Shown one piece after another: positions 24,205 through 36,299 of a DNA stretch of 64,000 nucleotides. Below the pieces are notes generated by a model. That model was not told the DNA's origin, searched no databases, and was given only the letters and a program-made list of their open reading frames with translations. Source of the stretch: Terebella lapidaria (lineage: Eukaryota > Annelida > Polychaeta > Terebellida > Terebellidae); assembly GCA_949152475.1 (NCBI GenBank), contig OX424561.1, forward strand, positions 9,548,001 to 9,612,000, read 5' to 3'. Position 1 is the stretch's first letter, and each line of letters starts with the position of its first letter. The translations under genes and the position numbers were made by a program.

Positions 24205-24320
24205 TCCTATACCAAGATAGCCAACTCACGTTATAACGTATTGCGACATAATGACGTAAACGCCATCTAGCGGGGTCTCTGTAACGGACACTGAATGGAA
24301 TCTAAATTGGTATCTCATTA
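24205..24320. repeat. Inverted-terminus copy, left (pairs with 27640-27772)
   Basis: It holds ATCAAAGATTTCCTATACCA, AGATAGCCAACTCACG and, further in, GGGGTCTCTGTAA. The reverse complement of 27640-27772 carries the same three blocks in the same order. The outer GATTTTCTATACCAAGATAG is shared with the MITE at 45516. Confidence 0.7.
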
Positions 24321-24385
24321 CCCAACAATAGGTGTACGTATGAGTATCTGAACTATTTTATTTACCGGATGGGAATATTCTACAG

Positions 24386-24484
24386 GCAAATGTGGCGTGC
24401 CAGGACTATCTGTGTTTTGACGGTTCCACGATCAGGCGAATATATCACGGAAAATCGCAACAGAACTTGACGCTACACTCGAAA
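24386..24484 (+). pseudogene. Possible CUB exon fragment
   Basis: After an acceptor-like CTACAG the frame reads ANVACQDYLCFDGSTI, resembling the Cys...Asp-Tyr-Leu...Asp-Gly segment of a CUB domain. No partner exons are found nearby. It could be a decayed duplicate of the neighbouring gene or chance. Confidence 0.25.
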
Positions 24485-25176
24485 ATTGTCATTATAATAA
24501 TAGCAGACATGTACAGTCAATGCTCTGCTTGTTCATACCTAATGTTATCACCCGATGTAGGCTTCTTGCAATACAACATGCCAAAATTGTCTGCAACCGC
24601 TGGTTCATTTCCGATATCAAATGGGAACTTTCGAGTTGTGTTCAATGTGCCTACGAATAGGCTACAACTCCGTTTCAATTCCAATAAAATGACACTCTGA
24701 AATATTCACTATATCCATATTTGGTATTTCTAAACTATCGGAACGATAATTTCATATTATCAAATGCAGTTATGTCACCTGGAATGTAATTTATAGGGTT
24801 TTTGTGAGCATTACCGATTTATAAATTGTTTTACCATTTTTTAAATACCAGTAGGCCTAGGCCTATGTGAAAAGAAGTGAATTGCATGTTACAATTTACT
24901 GAGTAACACAATGAACTTAATTATTTCAATAGAATTATCATCGCTGTGAAAATATGGAACGGGATATATCATGACTGTACATCACTTGAACACGTTCATT
25001 CATTCATATAGTAGGCCTACCATTCGACATAACTATGAAGTCAAGTCAAGCCAGATTCCAGGCTATATATTACTTATAAATAAGATTATCGCACTAATAT
25101 CTTTTGGTTAGCACATGTGCACGCTCCTATTCACACACGCACGCTCATGCACTTACAAATATGAATAAAATAGTGT

Positions 25177-25682
25177 TACTGTAAAAGTACTAATTTTCGC
25201 GCGGTACTTATTTCGCGTATTTCGCGGTAAGGGTAGATCCGCGAAATTAAATACCTCGCTAAAATAAGTCTCCCGCGAAAATTAATTTTGAGGTTTGTGG
25301 CCGTCCATAGCACAAAACGCTGTTGCTAATCATAACGCGCAGAATTACGTTAGTTACAGTGCCCAGATACCGGTCGCTAGCGTCTGCATGGCACGTGCTT
25401 GAACTTGGTGCCGATGACATCTGCACCAAGTTCAAGCTTTTGCAGACTAAGCATGACTTGTTTGACGTTTGTGTTTAAAATTTCAAATAAAATCTGATTT
25501 GATTTCCTGTGACTTTCCATTTCTCACACCAATTGCATTGATATACTGTGATGTCCATCAACTGCAAATTCTTTACGCGATTACTGGCAATCACTGAACC
25601 GCGAAATTAAATCCCCGCGAAATTGCCTGGGGGTAAAAACCGCGAAATTTAATACCCGCGAAAAAAAAGTGTTTTTACAGTA
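25177..25682. mobile_element. MITE with TACTGTAAAA termini
   Basis: It begins TACTGTAAAAGTACTAATTT and ends TTTTTACAGTA, with subterminal TTCGCG/CGCGAAA motifs repeated at both ends (several CGCGAAATTAAAT copies). About 506 bp, no coding frame. The CGCGAAA subterminal blocks and palindromic ends are typical of short non-autonomous DNA transposons. Confidence 0.8.
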
Positions 25683-25689
25683 TATCATT

Positions 25690-27640
25690 AAATTTGCATT
25701 CATACACTATAGGCCTATGCTGTCTCTTATATTCATTTAGCCAGTCAGCATGCTACTCAGTATATTCAAACCATATTCAAAAAGCAATGATGTAATGATG
25801 CAGATTTAGGTTGGCAATTAGGCGTGCAGGTTTAGGTTGGCAAATAGGCGACTTTTGTTCTGAATGTTCAGGGCAAGCAACTGCTGGGATGCCGTCACTA
25901 GGCCTATTTCGGACTAACTCATAGGGAAGGGTTTTTTTCTCATGATAGGCCTACGCCCGCCATGTTCGATTCGCTCCTTCACGTTTCCGAATCTTCTTTC
26001 CATCAATCCATGTGTTCAGTCAAAGCCACGACAGACTCACTCACTTAAAACCTTCTTGACGACACTGTACTGTTTGTTATCAATGAACATAAAATCATTT
26101 CGTTTCCAGTTTTCACCGATCTAGTGTGCGTGAATTGCATGCTTCATAGTTGGAGGATTCACAGTCGGATGATGCCGTGATTTGTCAAGTATCCATGCAG
26201 CGACATAGAAGATATAGGTCTGCTTATTATCACTAAATTCAGCCATGGACTGAATGCGAGCAAGGTCAGAGCTTTCTCGTCTGATATTGGACTGTTGAGG
26301 AGGTTGAGGAGTAAGCTTTTCCTGTATCACCGTGTACATGTCACCGACTTTCAAGACGAACTTGTCAACATCTTGGACGCAGTTCGTGTATGTCCGATGC
26401 GAAAAAGGGTCTCGACTAACGTGACCGACGATCTGGACGCGGCACAAAACTGCGTTGCAATAGGTTTTGCGATTTTATACCTAAATGTTGATATGTTATT
26501 CTGGGCACTTTTTGTATTAATTTTAGAGTGAAAAAAAAAAAAAGAAAACAGAAAGCCGCCGTGGATCTTGAGGAAATGTTGGGAATTTTCTTTCTCCGCC
26601 ACCCCAACAAAATGCTTCAAGACAAACGAAAACTTAGTACCAGTATAGGATAACAGTAGCACCGCCATATCACTGCTTCACTTGAAAAACCAACAATATC
26701 CGAATACACCCGTGTGCTAATCTACATTTATTTTTGTCATACATACAGTATTGAAAACGTGTTCCATCCAACAATTTGTCAGAAATATATCTACAAGTTT
26801 CAGGCACAAGATACTGAATACCAACGAAATATGACGTTTCACTTCTGACTTTCGATGTAAGTACAAAAGGTACTTTGCCACATTTCTAACCCATAGAATT
26901 TAATAATATTTCACAAATTATTATTTATTCTCATCCTTGTTAACAAAATCAAATAAAAAGTGGGGGTCGTCGCGTTGGTTTTGTCACAATCATGGACTGA
27001 AACAAGTACGTTCGGGCATCGGTTTCATAGTTTTTCGTTGACATTGCCGCGACATTTTGAAACGAAGTCTCACGATGAGAGGACACAAACAAATGTTTGC
27101 AACACGCCCATTCCTGGACGAACTGACTTGAAAATTTGCAAGCTTGTTCAGGAGAGTATATAGATGACACTGTTATAATAAAATATATGGTTGAGTTGAA
27201 AAATTCTGCACAACCCATGCCCTCACATTGACGCTAATCCGTCACGCTGGATTTATCATGCAATAATCGTATAATATTTCCAGATGGTTGATGAATCATC
27301 ACCCACCGGTAAAAATGTGTTCATCAGATTTCTTTCCAAATTTGTCTGATTATCACGTAATATGTGTAGATTGAAATCGTTGATTAAAAAATGAGGATCG
27401 TCGAGTTGGATTTGTTGCAAAACACTTCTGAACGAAATTTAGCTAGCCTTCGAGATCCGCGATATTATTCACTTCAAAATGAATTAACAGCCCCAGAAAA
27501 AAATCCATACGGTAGAAACTTCCAAAATTTAGTCTACATGTCTACTGGACTGTACACATGTAATAAATGAAATAAAATGTGGGGGTCACTGCGGTAGAAT
27601 TTTCGCAATCTGCATTTGAATGCTGAATGTCGGGCTAGAA
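25690..27640. other. No gene seen; weak internal repeats
   Basis: Two overlapping frames at 26121-26668 (-) show no recognisable domain. Three diverged blocks of the type GTGGGGGTCGTCGCGTTGG recur near 26960, 27390 and 27580, so part of the stretch is itself repetitive. It lies between the inverted termini at 24205 and 27772 and may be the interior of a decayed DNA transposon. Confidence 0.4.
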
Positions 27641-27772
27641 ATCGTTCGCCCATTTGCCGCCAAAACGTCATTTTTACAGAGACTCCGCCGTGTGGCGCCA
27701 CTGTTCAATTGGTCGCACGTAATGACGTGAGTTGGCTATCTTGGTATAGAAAATCTTTGATGGCATATACAA
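27640..27772. repeat. Inverted-terminus copy, right
   Basis: Partner of 24205-24320. It ends GGCTATCTTGGTATAGAAAATCTTTGAT. Both ends are bordered by a GGCATC-like word in inverted order. Confidence 0.7.
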
Positions 27773-27999
27773 ATGCTGATGAACATTGGGCAACAAAAAC
27801 AAATTATCATTATCATGCCATTTTCAGTTATTTCATATATTGTACATATTACATGATAATACGCAAACATTACAACTACTTATCGGTCCTGACCATCCAG
27901 ACAGCTTATGTTTAAATGCCTGGAGTTTATTTTAGCACTTTTCATATTTTGAGGTAAACATTGCCATATTCCTTCATGACTGACACTATTCAAGCCATA

Positions 28000-28900
28000 T
28001 CTTGTAGTTTTGCACTTTGACGTACATATTGAAACATTTCGGAGTGCGTAACAATTTTCTTTGACATTTAATAAATCATGGTCAATAGTGCCTGTAATTT
28101 GTTACTCAGGACATGACAACATTGTAGATCTATTAGCCACTTGATGATGTTTGATTTGGTTTGTCTTGAGCCTCTCATCTTTCCTTCGGTGGGGTTTGTC
28201 AGTAGATTTGTTTCCTTCTATGACATATCGTTCATGTTAACATGTAGATCTAGAACCTGAAAATACAATTACATGTCAGATTGAGTTGTTGAGTAAACTA
28301 TTCACAATATTCAGTTTCGTGCCATTATTACGTTGACAGTCAGGACTGGTATTCTGGGGATCTGTAGAATATCTGACAGATGATGACAGCGCGGTATTAG
28401 CACACTATTCTAAATGTACATTAATTTATACACATATAATAAACTGTTATTCTTGATCCTTGCAGGTGGCTGCTCTGTACTACGCACAAGTACAGTTTCT
28501 TTCAGGCTTAGATATGTGGTTTTTGCTGTGTGCTGACTCGCCTGACTGGCTACCTCAACATGTCTGTAGTGTAGCCGCAGCCTGAGCGACGCAGAGCTGT
28601 AAGCCTACTGTCTGTAGTAGATCTAGTATGCAAGTTGAAGTTGCTCTTGCAGTCATGCTTTGCCTTGGCTTTGGACGTTTGGTTTGTGGCAAATGCTGAA
28701 ATGACAAAATGATTCCAAGTGTGATTGTGATATTCACAGCTAGATATATACTGCATACAGTTGCAAAGTCGATAAAATAAATATCTCATCATAACTGAGA
28801 TCCGCCGTTGCATCTAGATCCGCCTCAATTGTGACAGAGAGTACGTGCGACTTTTTGCACTCATTGAACCTGAGTGAGGCTAGGCTAAGGCTGGCAACGT
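28000..28900. other. No gene seen
   Basis: AT-rich sequence with only short frames. Nothing repeats clearly within the window. Confidence 0.4.
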
Positions 28901-29480
28901 AACCACGGCACGGGTGGTGTATTCTAGCATCATCATGTTTCATACATTGGGAGTAAAGCCCCCAAGCCCCCTAAACTAGAAAACTATATCGAAATGTTCC
29001 ACTTACCTTCAATTTTCCACCATCGTAACAAACGGAGCTGGAAAATCACACGCTTCTGAAAATCAAAACAAAACCAGCGCCAAGTGACGCACGTGACTAG
29101 ATCTACCTTGACCTTTGTTGTTGCTAGGGGCGTGGTGCAATGACGTGATATGATTGGTTCCTATGCAAAAGCTATATACGCATAAAGATGACGTCATTCA
29201 ATACGGTGCACAATACATTTATAGCAATGCAAAAGCGACATTGTAATGAAAGACATATTGAAAAATAAATTGAATGAGCTGTTGCGACCATATTATCGCA
29301 ACCAAAAGTAGGTGTATGAATCACACTATAAAAATTTAGGTGAATATGGTTCGTAGATTGGGGGGTAAACCCCCAAACCCCCCCTAACCTACACAACTAT
29401 CCAGACCGCTTCAGCCAAAATGGAGTATTAGCTGCGCCATATTAGGGTCCTCCATGGCTCCATGGATTTGTGAATACTCT

Positions 29481-29522
29481 ACCAACATGGCACCTAGCCG
29501 CTTCGCGGCTAGCGATGTTGGT
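29481..29522. repeat. 42-nt imperfect hairpin
   Basis: ACCAACAT...CTAGCCG, a CTTCG loop, then CGGCTAG...ATGTTGGT. The stem is broken only by a small asymmetric bulge. Confidence 0.75.
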
Positions 29523-29913
29523 AAAAAAAACTATTAATTTGTTGAATATCTCAATACCTGTTTATGATATTGTCTTAATAATCGTGACGTTTATACCGAT
29601 GTTGTAATGGTCAGGAGTGATAAGATAAAGTAGCCTAAAAAGTTCTTCCATCAATATATTTTGGCATTTTGTAAGATAGTTCCGCCATTGAATATTTTCC
29701 AGAATTCAATTGCACTGAATGGTGATATAGTTTCAAATGATGTATCTACCCATGATATCATGGTCAATGATGAAGTTGAATGTAGGTTGATCTGAAATAT
29801 AAATTGGACACAAACCATTTTAATATCACTACTCAGACCATGTCCGAGAGATTGTACGATATGTGCGTCCAAAATATTGCATGACAATCATATACAAAGT
29901 ATTCATTTCTATG

Positions 29914-30510
29914 TACCGGGGACCCCCGTATTTAAGCCCTGGGCTTATAATTGGGGAAAACTGGTCGTGTCGAATGAAATTTAACTCCATATATAGGCCC
30001 ATGGGCTTATATTTGGGGAATGATTATTTTACGATTTTTATTTTGCACGCTTGAATTTACAATGGATTAGACAGGAAAGCACTTCTTATATGCGTAATAA
30101 GTATATTTACAAACATTTTATTCTATAGTTCCATAAAGATATTAATGTTATAATAAACGCACGCATGACGAATAAAAATGTACACATATACATGCCTATG
30201 CATGCATGTACCGGATAAAATCCAGCTGGTCACGTGTATACGTACTATAGTAGCCCTAGGCAAGGCATATACGTAGTATTTTATCAATTTCATTTCAGTA
30301 GCTTATTCTAGGTACCAACACTTACCAACGTCTCCTCATCAACGAAAAACAAAACGTCAACTACGTTTTCCCAAAATAAAGCCCCGTTCCTGATGCGAAA
30401 CAAAATTTTATTCCGTTTATAAGCCCATGGGCTTATACAAGAGTAGTACTCCCCTTGTATTAGCCCATGGGCTTATCCAAGGAGGGGCTTAAATACGGGG
30501 ATCCCCGGTA
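29914..30510. mobile_element. TIR element with TACCGGGGA termini
   Basis: The left end is TACCGGGGACCCCCGTATTT plus AAGCCC. The right end is the inverse, GGGCTTAAATACGGGG ATCCCCGGTA. Internal GCCCATGGGCTTATA motifs recur near both ends in inverted order. 597 bp, non-coding; TA at both borders may be the target duplication. Confidence 0.8.
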
Positions 30511-30766
30511 GTGTTTTATGTTCCAACTCATCCACATCATCACCCTTCTCATCACAATCGACACCATCCTTACCGTCGTGCTACACCCCATTCCTCAATA
30601 CGAACCGTTTCAAGAGACACTGCACCTGCAAACACATAATATGGTGATCATAATCGCCCACCGTATCTTGCATGTGCTCCAATCAACTTTACTAAGTCAT
30701 TCTGTACCAATGGTTTTTGCTCGAGTTGTATCTTATTCGTAGTAATGCAAGGTATCCTAAAAAAAA

Positions 30767-31126
30767 ACATAGCACCAAGGGTGTTGTAGCTTACCGGCAA
30801 TCATGAGAATTGCTAGAATACTGAATACATATAAATTGTTACACTGATGTTAAAATCTATATGTTAAAACATGTTCGTGAATGTTGATAGAAACACATTT
30901 TCTGCATGGACTACCGTATATGCCATAGTAGACGCACCGGTCCTAATAAACGCGCCCCCCTCTTTTTCTGACAAACATAGCACCAAGGGTGCTGTAGCTT
31001 ACCGGCAACCGTGATAATTGCACAGAGTATTGATTTTCCAACATATAAATTGTTACACTGATCTTAAACTCTATTGTCAAAACATGTTCGTAAATGTTGC
31101 CGGGAATACATTTTCTGAATGAACTA
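30767..31126. repeat. 208-bp tandem pair with TAGCTTACCGGC motif
   Basis: ACATAGCACCAAGGGTG...GTAGCTTACCGGCAA starts at 30767 and again at 30975. Both continue with ATATAAATTGTTACACTGAT and AACATGTTCGT. A further end of this type, inverted, lies at 58497-58537. Confidence 0.8.
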
Positions 31127-31189
31127 TAATAAGAAATCAAGTTACATCTCGGAAGATTGTTTTTCGTTTATATTCACAGACTGTCGATT

Positions 31190-31985
31190 CAAAGGCAACA
31201 AAACTTTTACACATCACAAAGGTACATGGGGAGAATCTTATGCATTTGAGGAAAATTGTCTGAATACATTTGAGAAAAGGGCAACCAAAGACAAAATTCA
31301 TCGTTTTTCTTTGACAAAAAAGGTCGTTCTGACCTTTCAAGGTCATTGAAGATCAAATTCTAGCTCATCCCTCAAACTATAATATATGATTTCCCATTTG
31401 AATGTGCCAATACTTAGGCTCTATCTGAAAGTGTTCTATGAGTTTACTCTGCACAGCTCCCATTATGAAGGAAAAATTGAGTCCAAAAAAATGTTCAATG
31501 AGCAAAAAAAAAAGTTTTTTCTTTTTTTGCTGGAAATGGCTCAAAACGAATAGTGACTCGAGTTGGGACAAAAAAATTTTTTTTGTCGACCCGTCAAAAA
31601 AAATCAAAATGGCCGCCACACGCGAACCGGCGATTCAAGGGCAACGAAACTTATACACGTCATAGAGGTACATGAGAGGAATGTTTTGAAACAAAAATCT
31701 CAAAACTGATCAGACAGTTTTTGAGAAAATGACCACCAAAGTTCAAAATTGGCAATTTTTCGTCAAAAATGGCCGCCGAATCGGCAAAAACGATTCAATC
31801 AAAAAAATTGAAAAAACGTCTTTAGATACTGGCCCAAGGTATGTTCTCACACATTTATGGGGAAATTCATCTTGTCAAAAAAAAGTTACAGACCCGGACG
31901 AACGACGGACGGACGACAGACGGACGGACGACGGACGAAAAACCACGACAATAGCTTATCGGCCCAAAGGGCCGGTAAGCTAAAG
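31190..31985 (-). repeat. Hairpin-capped modular repeat (TAGCTTA family), inverted
   Basis: It is the reverse complement of the modules at 2.5-3.9 and 57.3-58.4 kb: GGCCGCCA, GGCGATTCAAGGGCAACGAA, GATCAGACAGTTTTTGAGAA. After a GACGGACGAC run it ends in a 31-nt hairpin at 31952-31982 (TAGCTTATCGGCCC AAA GGGCCGGTAAGCTA). Confidence 0.75.
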
Positions 31986-31991
31986 AAAAAC

Positions 31992-32065
31992 CACGCTGGG
32001 AAAGGCGATCTCCAGAATCTGAGGTTGAACGCCGGAATTGGAGGTTGAACGCCCGAATCAGAGGA
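31992..32065. repeat. 74-bp inverted repeat, left arm
   Basis: CACGCTGGGAAAGGCGATCT ... GGTTGAACGCC ... is the near-perfect reverse complement of 37799-37871. The unit holds GGTTGAACGCC twice. Confidence 0.85.
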
Positions 32066-32469
32066 AATTGCGAAAAGAAACAAAAACATTGTGAGGATGA
32101 TTGAGGGAAAAGCCATCAAAAGGTACGTAAAATCGTCCGTGTCATCGACATAACAGTGTGCATCAGTTATGCAAATGATCATTGTCCCTCGCTAGAACAA
32201 AAACTCCTTAGTATATCACACAGTTATCTGATAAATCGCGGCACAGTTTTAGGAACTGAAACAGCATCTAGGCGACAACACGCATCGAATGAATAAACCA
32301 GTTTAATTCACTGAATAACTGAATATAGCACTTGAGATTGTGCAGAATGGTTGTTTAGGTGCAAAAGACTTTATATCTGACCATATTTCTTGAATGTTTG
32401 GCGAAATTATTGAGTATTCAACGTGAAATGAAACTAGGCTGCAACTCCACGAGTGTGAGGGCTCATAAA

Positions 32470-35235
32470 AAAATAGCCCAATGGGCTAGAAAGGTTACCG
32501 GAGAAATATACAGAGTTAAGCCAAGAAAGTTGAAGGTTGAAGGTCAAGTTCAAGGTGACCACTGAAATCGTCATATCTCTAACCTTGAAAATGGGATCAA
32601 AGGTTAAATTCTAGATCACCAAACTATTCAGCATACATCATTTACTATATGTTCACTATGGACCCCTAAGCTGTAAATTTGATAATAAGCGAGATATAAG
32701 CCATTTTTTAATCTGACTTTGAAAATAAAATGACTGACCTTGAAATTATGTCAAAGGTCAAATTCAATATCATTAAAATATTCAGAATATATCATTTCCT
32801 ATATGTTCACAATTGATTCCTAAGCTGTAAAGTCGATAATAAGCAAGACATTAGCCATTTTGTCCTGTTGACCTTGAAAATGAGGTCAAAGGTCAAATTC
32901 AAGGTCACGAGAATATTCAGCATATATCACTTCCTATATGTTCACAAATAATTCCTAAGCTGTAAAGTCGATAATAAGTGAGATATTAGCAATTTTGTCC
33001 TGTGACCTTGGAGATGAGGTCAAAGGTCAAATTCAAGGTCATGAGAATATTCAGCATATATCATTTCCTATATGTTCACAATTGATTCCTAAGCTGTAAA
33101 GTCGATAATAAGCAAGATATTAGCCATTTTGTCATGTGACCTTGAAAATGAGGTCAAAGGTCAAATTCAGGGTCATGAGAATTTTCAGCATAAATCATTT
33201 CCTATATGTTCACAATTGATTCCTATGCTGTAAAGTCGTTAATAAGCAAGATATTGGACTTTTGTCCTGTGACCTTGAAAATGAGGTCAAAAGTCAAATT
33301 CAAGGTCACGAGAATATTCAGCATATATCATTTCCTATATGTCCACAATTGATTCCTAGTCTCTAATCTCAATATTAAGTGAGATATTAGGCTTTAATGT
33401 GTCCCATTATAAAGCATAGGAAAATTTAACATGGGAAAGTCCCATTTGGGCCGAGTTTGGGCCCAAAATGGCCCACTTCGAGCGATTCAAGGGCAACGAA
33501 ATTTATACATGTCACAGAGTAACATATGAGGAGTGTTTATGCATCAATAAGAAAAAAAGTTACTGAACAGATTTTGAGAAAACGACAGCCAAAGTCCAAA
33601 ATTGGCCATTTTTCGACGAGAAGGGCGGCCATTTTGAAAAAAAATGCGAAAATCAAAAATCTAAAAAATTAGCCCAATGGGCTAGAAAGGTTACCGGAGA
33701 AATATACAGAGTTAAGCCGAGAAAGTTGAAGGTCAAATTCAAGGTGACCACTGAAATCGCCATATCTCTAACCTTGAAAATGGGATCAAAGGTTAAATTC
33801 TAGATCACCAAACTATTCAGCATACATCATTTCCTATATGTTCACTATGGACCCCTAAGCTGTAAATTTGATAATAAGCGAGATATAAGCCATTTTGTAA
33901 TCTGACTTTGAAAATAAAATGACTGACCTTGAAATTTAGGTCAAAGGTCAAATTCAATATCATTAAAATATTCAGAATATATCATTTCCTATATGTTCAC
34001 AATTGATTCCTAAGCTGTAAAGTCGATAATAAGCGAGATATTAGCCATTTTGTCCTGTGACCTTGAAAATGAGGTCAAAGGTCAAATTCAAGGTCATGAG
34101 AATATTCAGCATATATCATTTCCTATATGTTCACAATTGATTCCTAAGCTGTAAAGTCGATAGTAAGCGAGATATTAGCAATTTTGTCCTGTGACCTTGG
34201 AAATGAGGCCAAAGGTCAAATTCAAGGTCATGAGAATATTCAGCATATATCATTTCCTATATGTTCACAATTGATTCCTAAGCTGTAAAGTCGATAATAA
34301 GCGAGATATTAGCCATTTTGTCATGTGACCTTGAAAATGAGGTCAAAGGTCAAATTCATGGTCATGAGAATTTTCAGCATATATCATTTCCTATATGTTC
34401 ACAATTGATTCCTAAGCTGTAAAGTCGCTAATAAGCAATATATTGGCCGTATTGTCCTGTGACCTTGAAAATGAGGTCAAAGGTCAAATTCAAGGTCACG
34501 AGAATTTTCAGCATATATCATTTCCTATATGTTCACAATCGATTCCTAAGCTGTAAAGTCGCTAATAAGCAAGATATTGGCCATTTTGTCCTGTGACCTT
34601 GAAAATGAGGTCAAAGCTCATATTCAAGGCCACGAGAATATTCAGCATATATCATTTCCTATATGTTCACAATTGATTCCTAAGCTGTAAAGTCGATAAT
34701 AAGCGAGATATTAGCAATTTTGTCCTGCAACCCTGGAAATGAGGTCAAAGGTCAAATTCAAGGTCACGAAAATATTCAGCATATATCATTTCCTATATGT
34801 TCACAATTGATTCCTAAACTGTAAAGTCGATAATAAGCGAGATATTAGCCATTTTGTCATGTGACCTTGAAAATGACTTCAAAGGTCAAATTCAAGGTCA
34901 CAAGAATATTCAGCATATATCATTTCCTATATGTTCACAACTGATTCCTAAGCTGTAAAGTCGATAATAAGCGAGATATTAGCCATTTTGTCCTGTGACC
35001 TTGAAAATGAGGTCAAAAGTCAAACTCAAGGTCACGAGAATATTCAGCATATATCATTTCCTATATGTCCACAATTCATTCCTAGTCTCTTATTTCAATA
35101 TTAAGTGAGATATTAGGCTTGATGTGTGCCATTATAAAGCATAGGAAAATTTAACATGGGAAAGTCACATTTGGGCCGAGTTTGGGCCCAAAATGGCCCA
35201 CTTCAAGCGATTCAAGCGCAACGAAAATTATACAT
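32470..35235 (-). repeat. Inverted satellite arrays, two complete blocks
   Basis: Block one is 32470-33500 and block two 33670-35235. Each starts AGCCCAATGGGCTAGAAAGG and TTACCGG. Each continues with reverse-complement ~134-bp satellite units (AGGTCAAAGGTCAAATTCAA, GGTCA) and ends at GGGCCCAAAATGGCCCACTT. Both match 1-1160 in inverse orientation. Block two has more units than block one. Confidence 0.9.
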
Positions 35236-36125
35236 GTCACAGGGGTACATATGAGGAGTGTTTTTCATCAATAAGAAAAAAAAGTTACTGAACAGATTTT
35301 GAGGAAACGACCGTCGAAGTCCAAAATTGGCCATTTTCCGACGAAAACGGCCGCTCTGACCTTGAAACCAAGGTCAGAGGTCAAATTCAAGGTCACGACA
35401 ATATTCAGCATATATCATTTCCTATATGTCCACAATTGATTCAAGCGCAACGAAATTTATACATGTCACAGGGGTACATATGAGGAGTGTTATGCATCAA
35501 TAAAAAAAAAAAGTTACTGAACAGATTTTGAGAAAATGGCCGCCAAAATCCAAAATTGACCGTTTTTCGACGAAAACGGCTGCCATTTTGAAAAAAAATG
35601 CGAAAATCAAAAAACTAAAAAATACCTCCCTCTCGAAATATTTTTAGGCATTTTTGTGCAAAATTTCAGAAAAATTCGATCGTAAACTTTAAAAATAAAA
35701 TTGTTGACGGACGACGACGACGACGACGGACGACGGACGACGACGACGACGCCGGACGCATCGCCATGCCAATAGGTTACGGACCATAGGTCCGGTAACC
35801 TTAAAATACCTCCCTCTCGAAATATTTTTAGACATTTTTGTGCAAAATTTCAGAAAGATTCGATCGTAAACTTCAAAGATAAAAATGTAGACGGACGACG
35901 ACGACGACGACGACGGACGACGACGGACGACGGACGCCACGCCACGCCACGGCAATAGTTTATCGGACCAAAGGTCCGGTAACCTAAAAATACCTCCTTC
36001 TTGAAAATATTTTTGTGCATTTTTGTGCAAAATTTCAGAAAATGTGGACGCCGACGCCGACGCCGGACGCTGGACGCAACGCCATGCCAATAGGTTATCG
36101 GACCATAGGTCCGGTAACCTAAAAA
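35236..36125 (-). repeat. GAC-rich hairpin modules, three in a row
   Basis: A run of GACGACGACGG ends in hairpins at 35775-35800, 35958-35984 and 36093-36119 (GGTTA..GGACC...GGTCCGGTAACC). Each is preceded by GCCATGCCAATAGGTTA or a close variant. The module start CAAAATTTCAGAAA...CGATCGTAAACTT repeats before each GAC run. Confidence 0.8.
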
Positions 36126-36299
36126 CGGCAACACCGGAATTTACGGAACAGAGTGACGAGTGCTACCAAGAACACATCGCTCTCAGAGTTTGGTGGCGTC
36201 TCTGCTTTGGTGATATGGGGTTCATGACACACGAAATATACAGCCATGGGGTCTTATTCATCGTACATGCACCCAAATTCAAGATCCGTTAGATTTTGC

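Noticed and set aside
26121-26668. Two overlapping minus frames as a gene
   Set aside because: No domain, no convincing splice partners, located between transposon-like ends.
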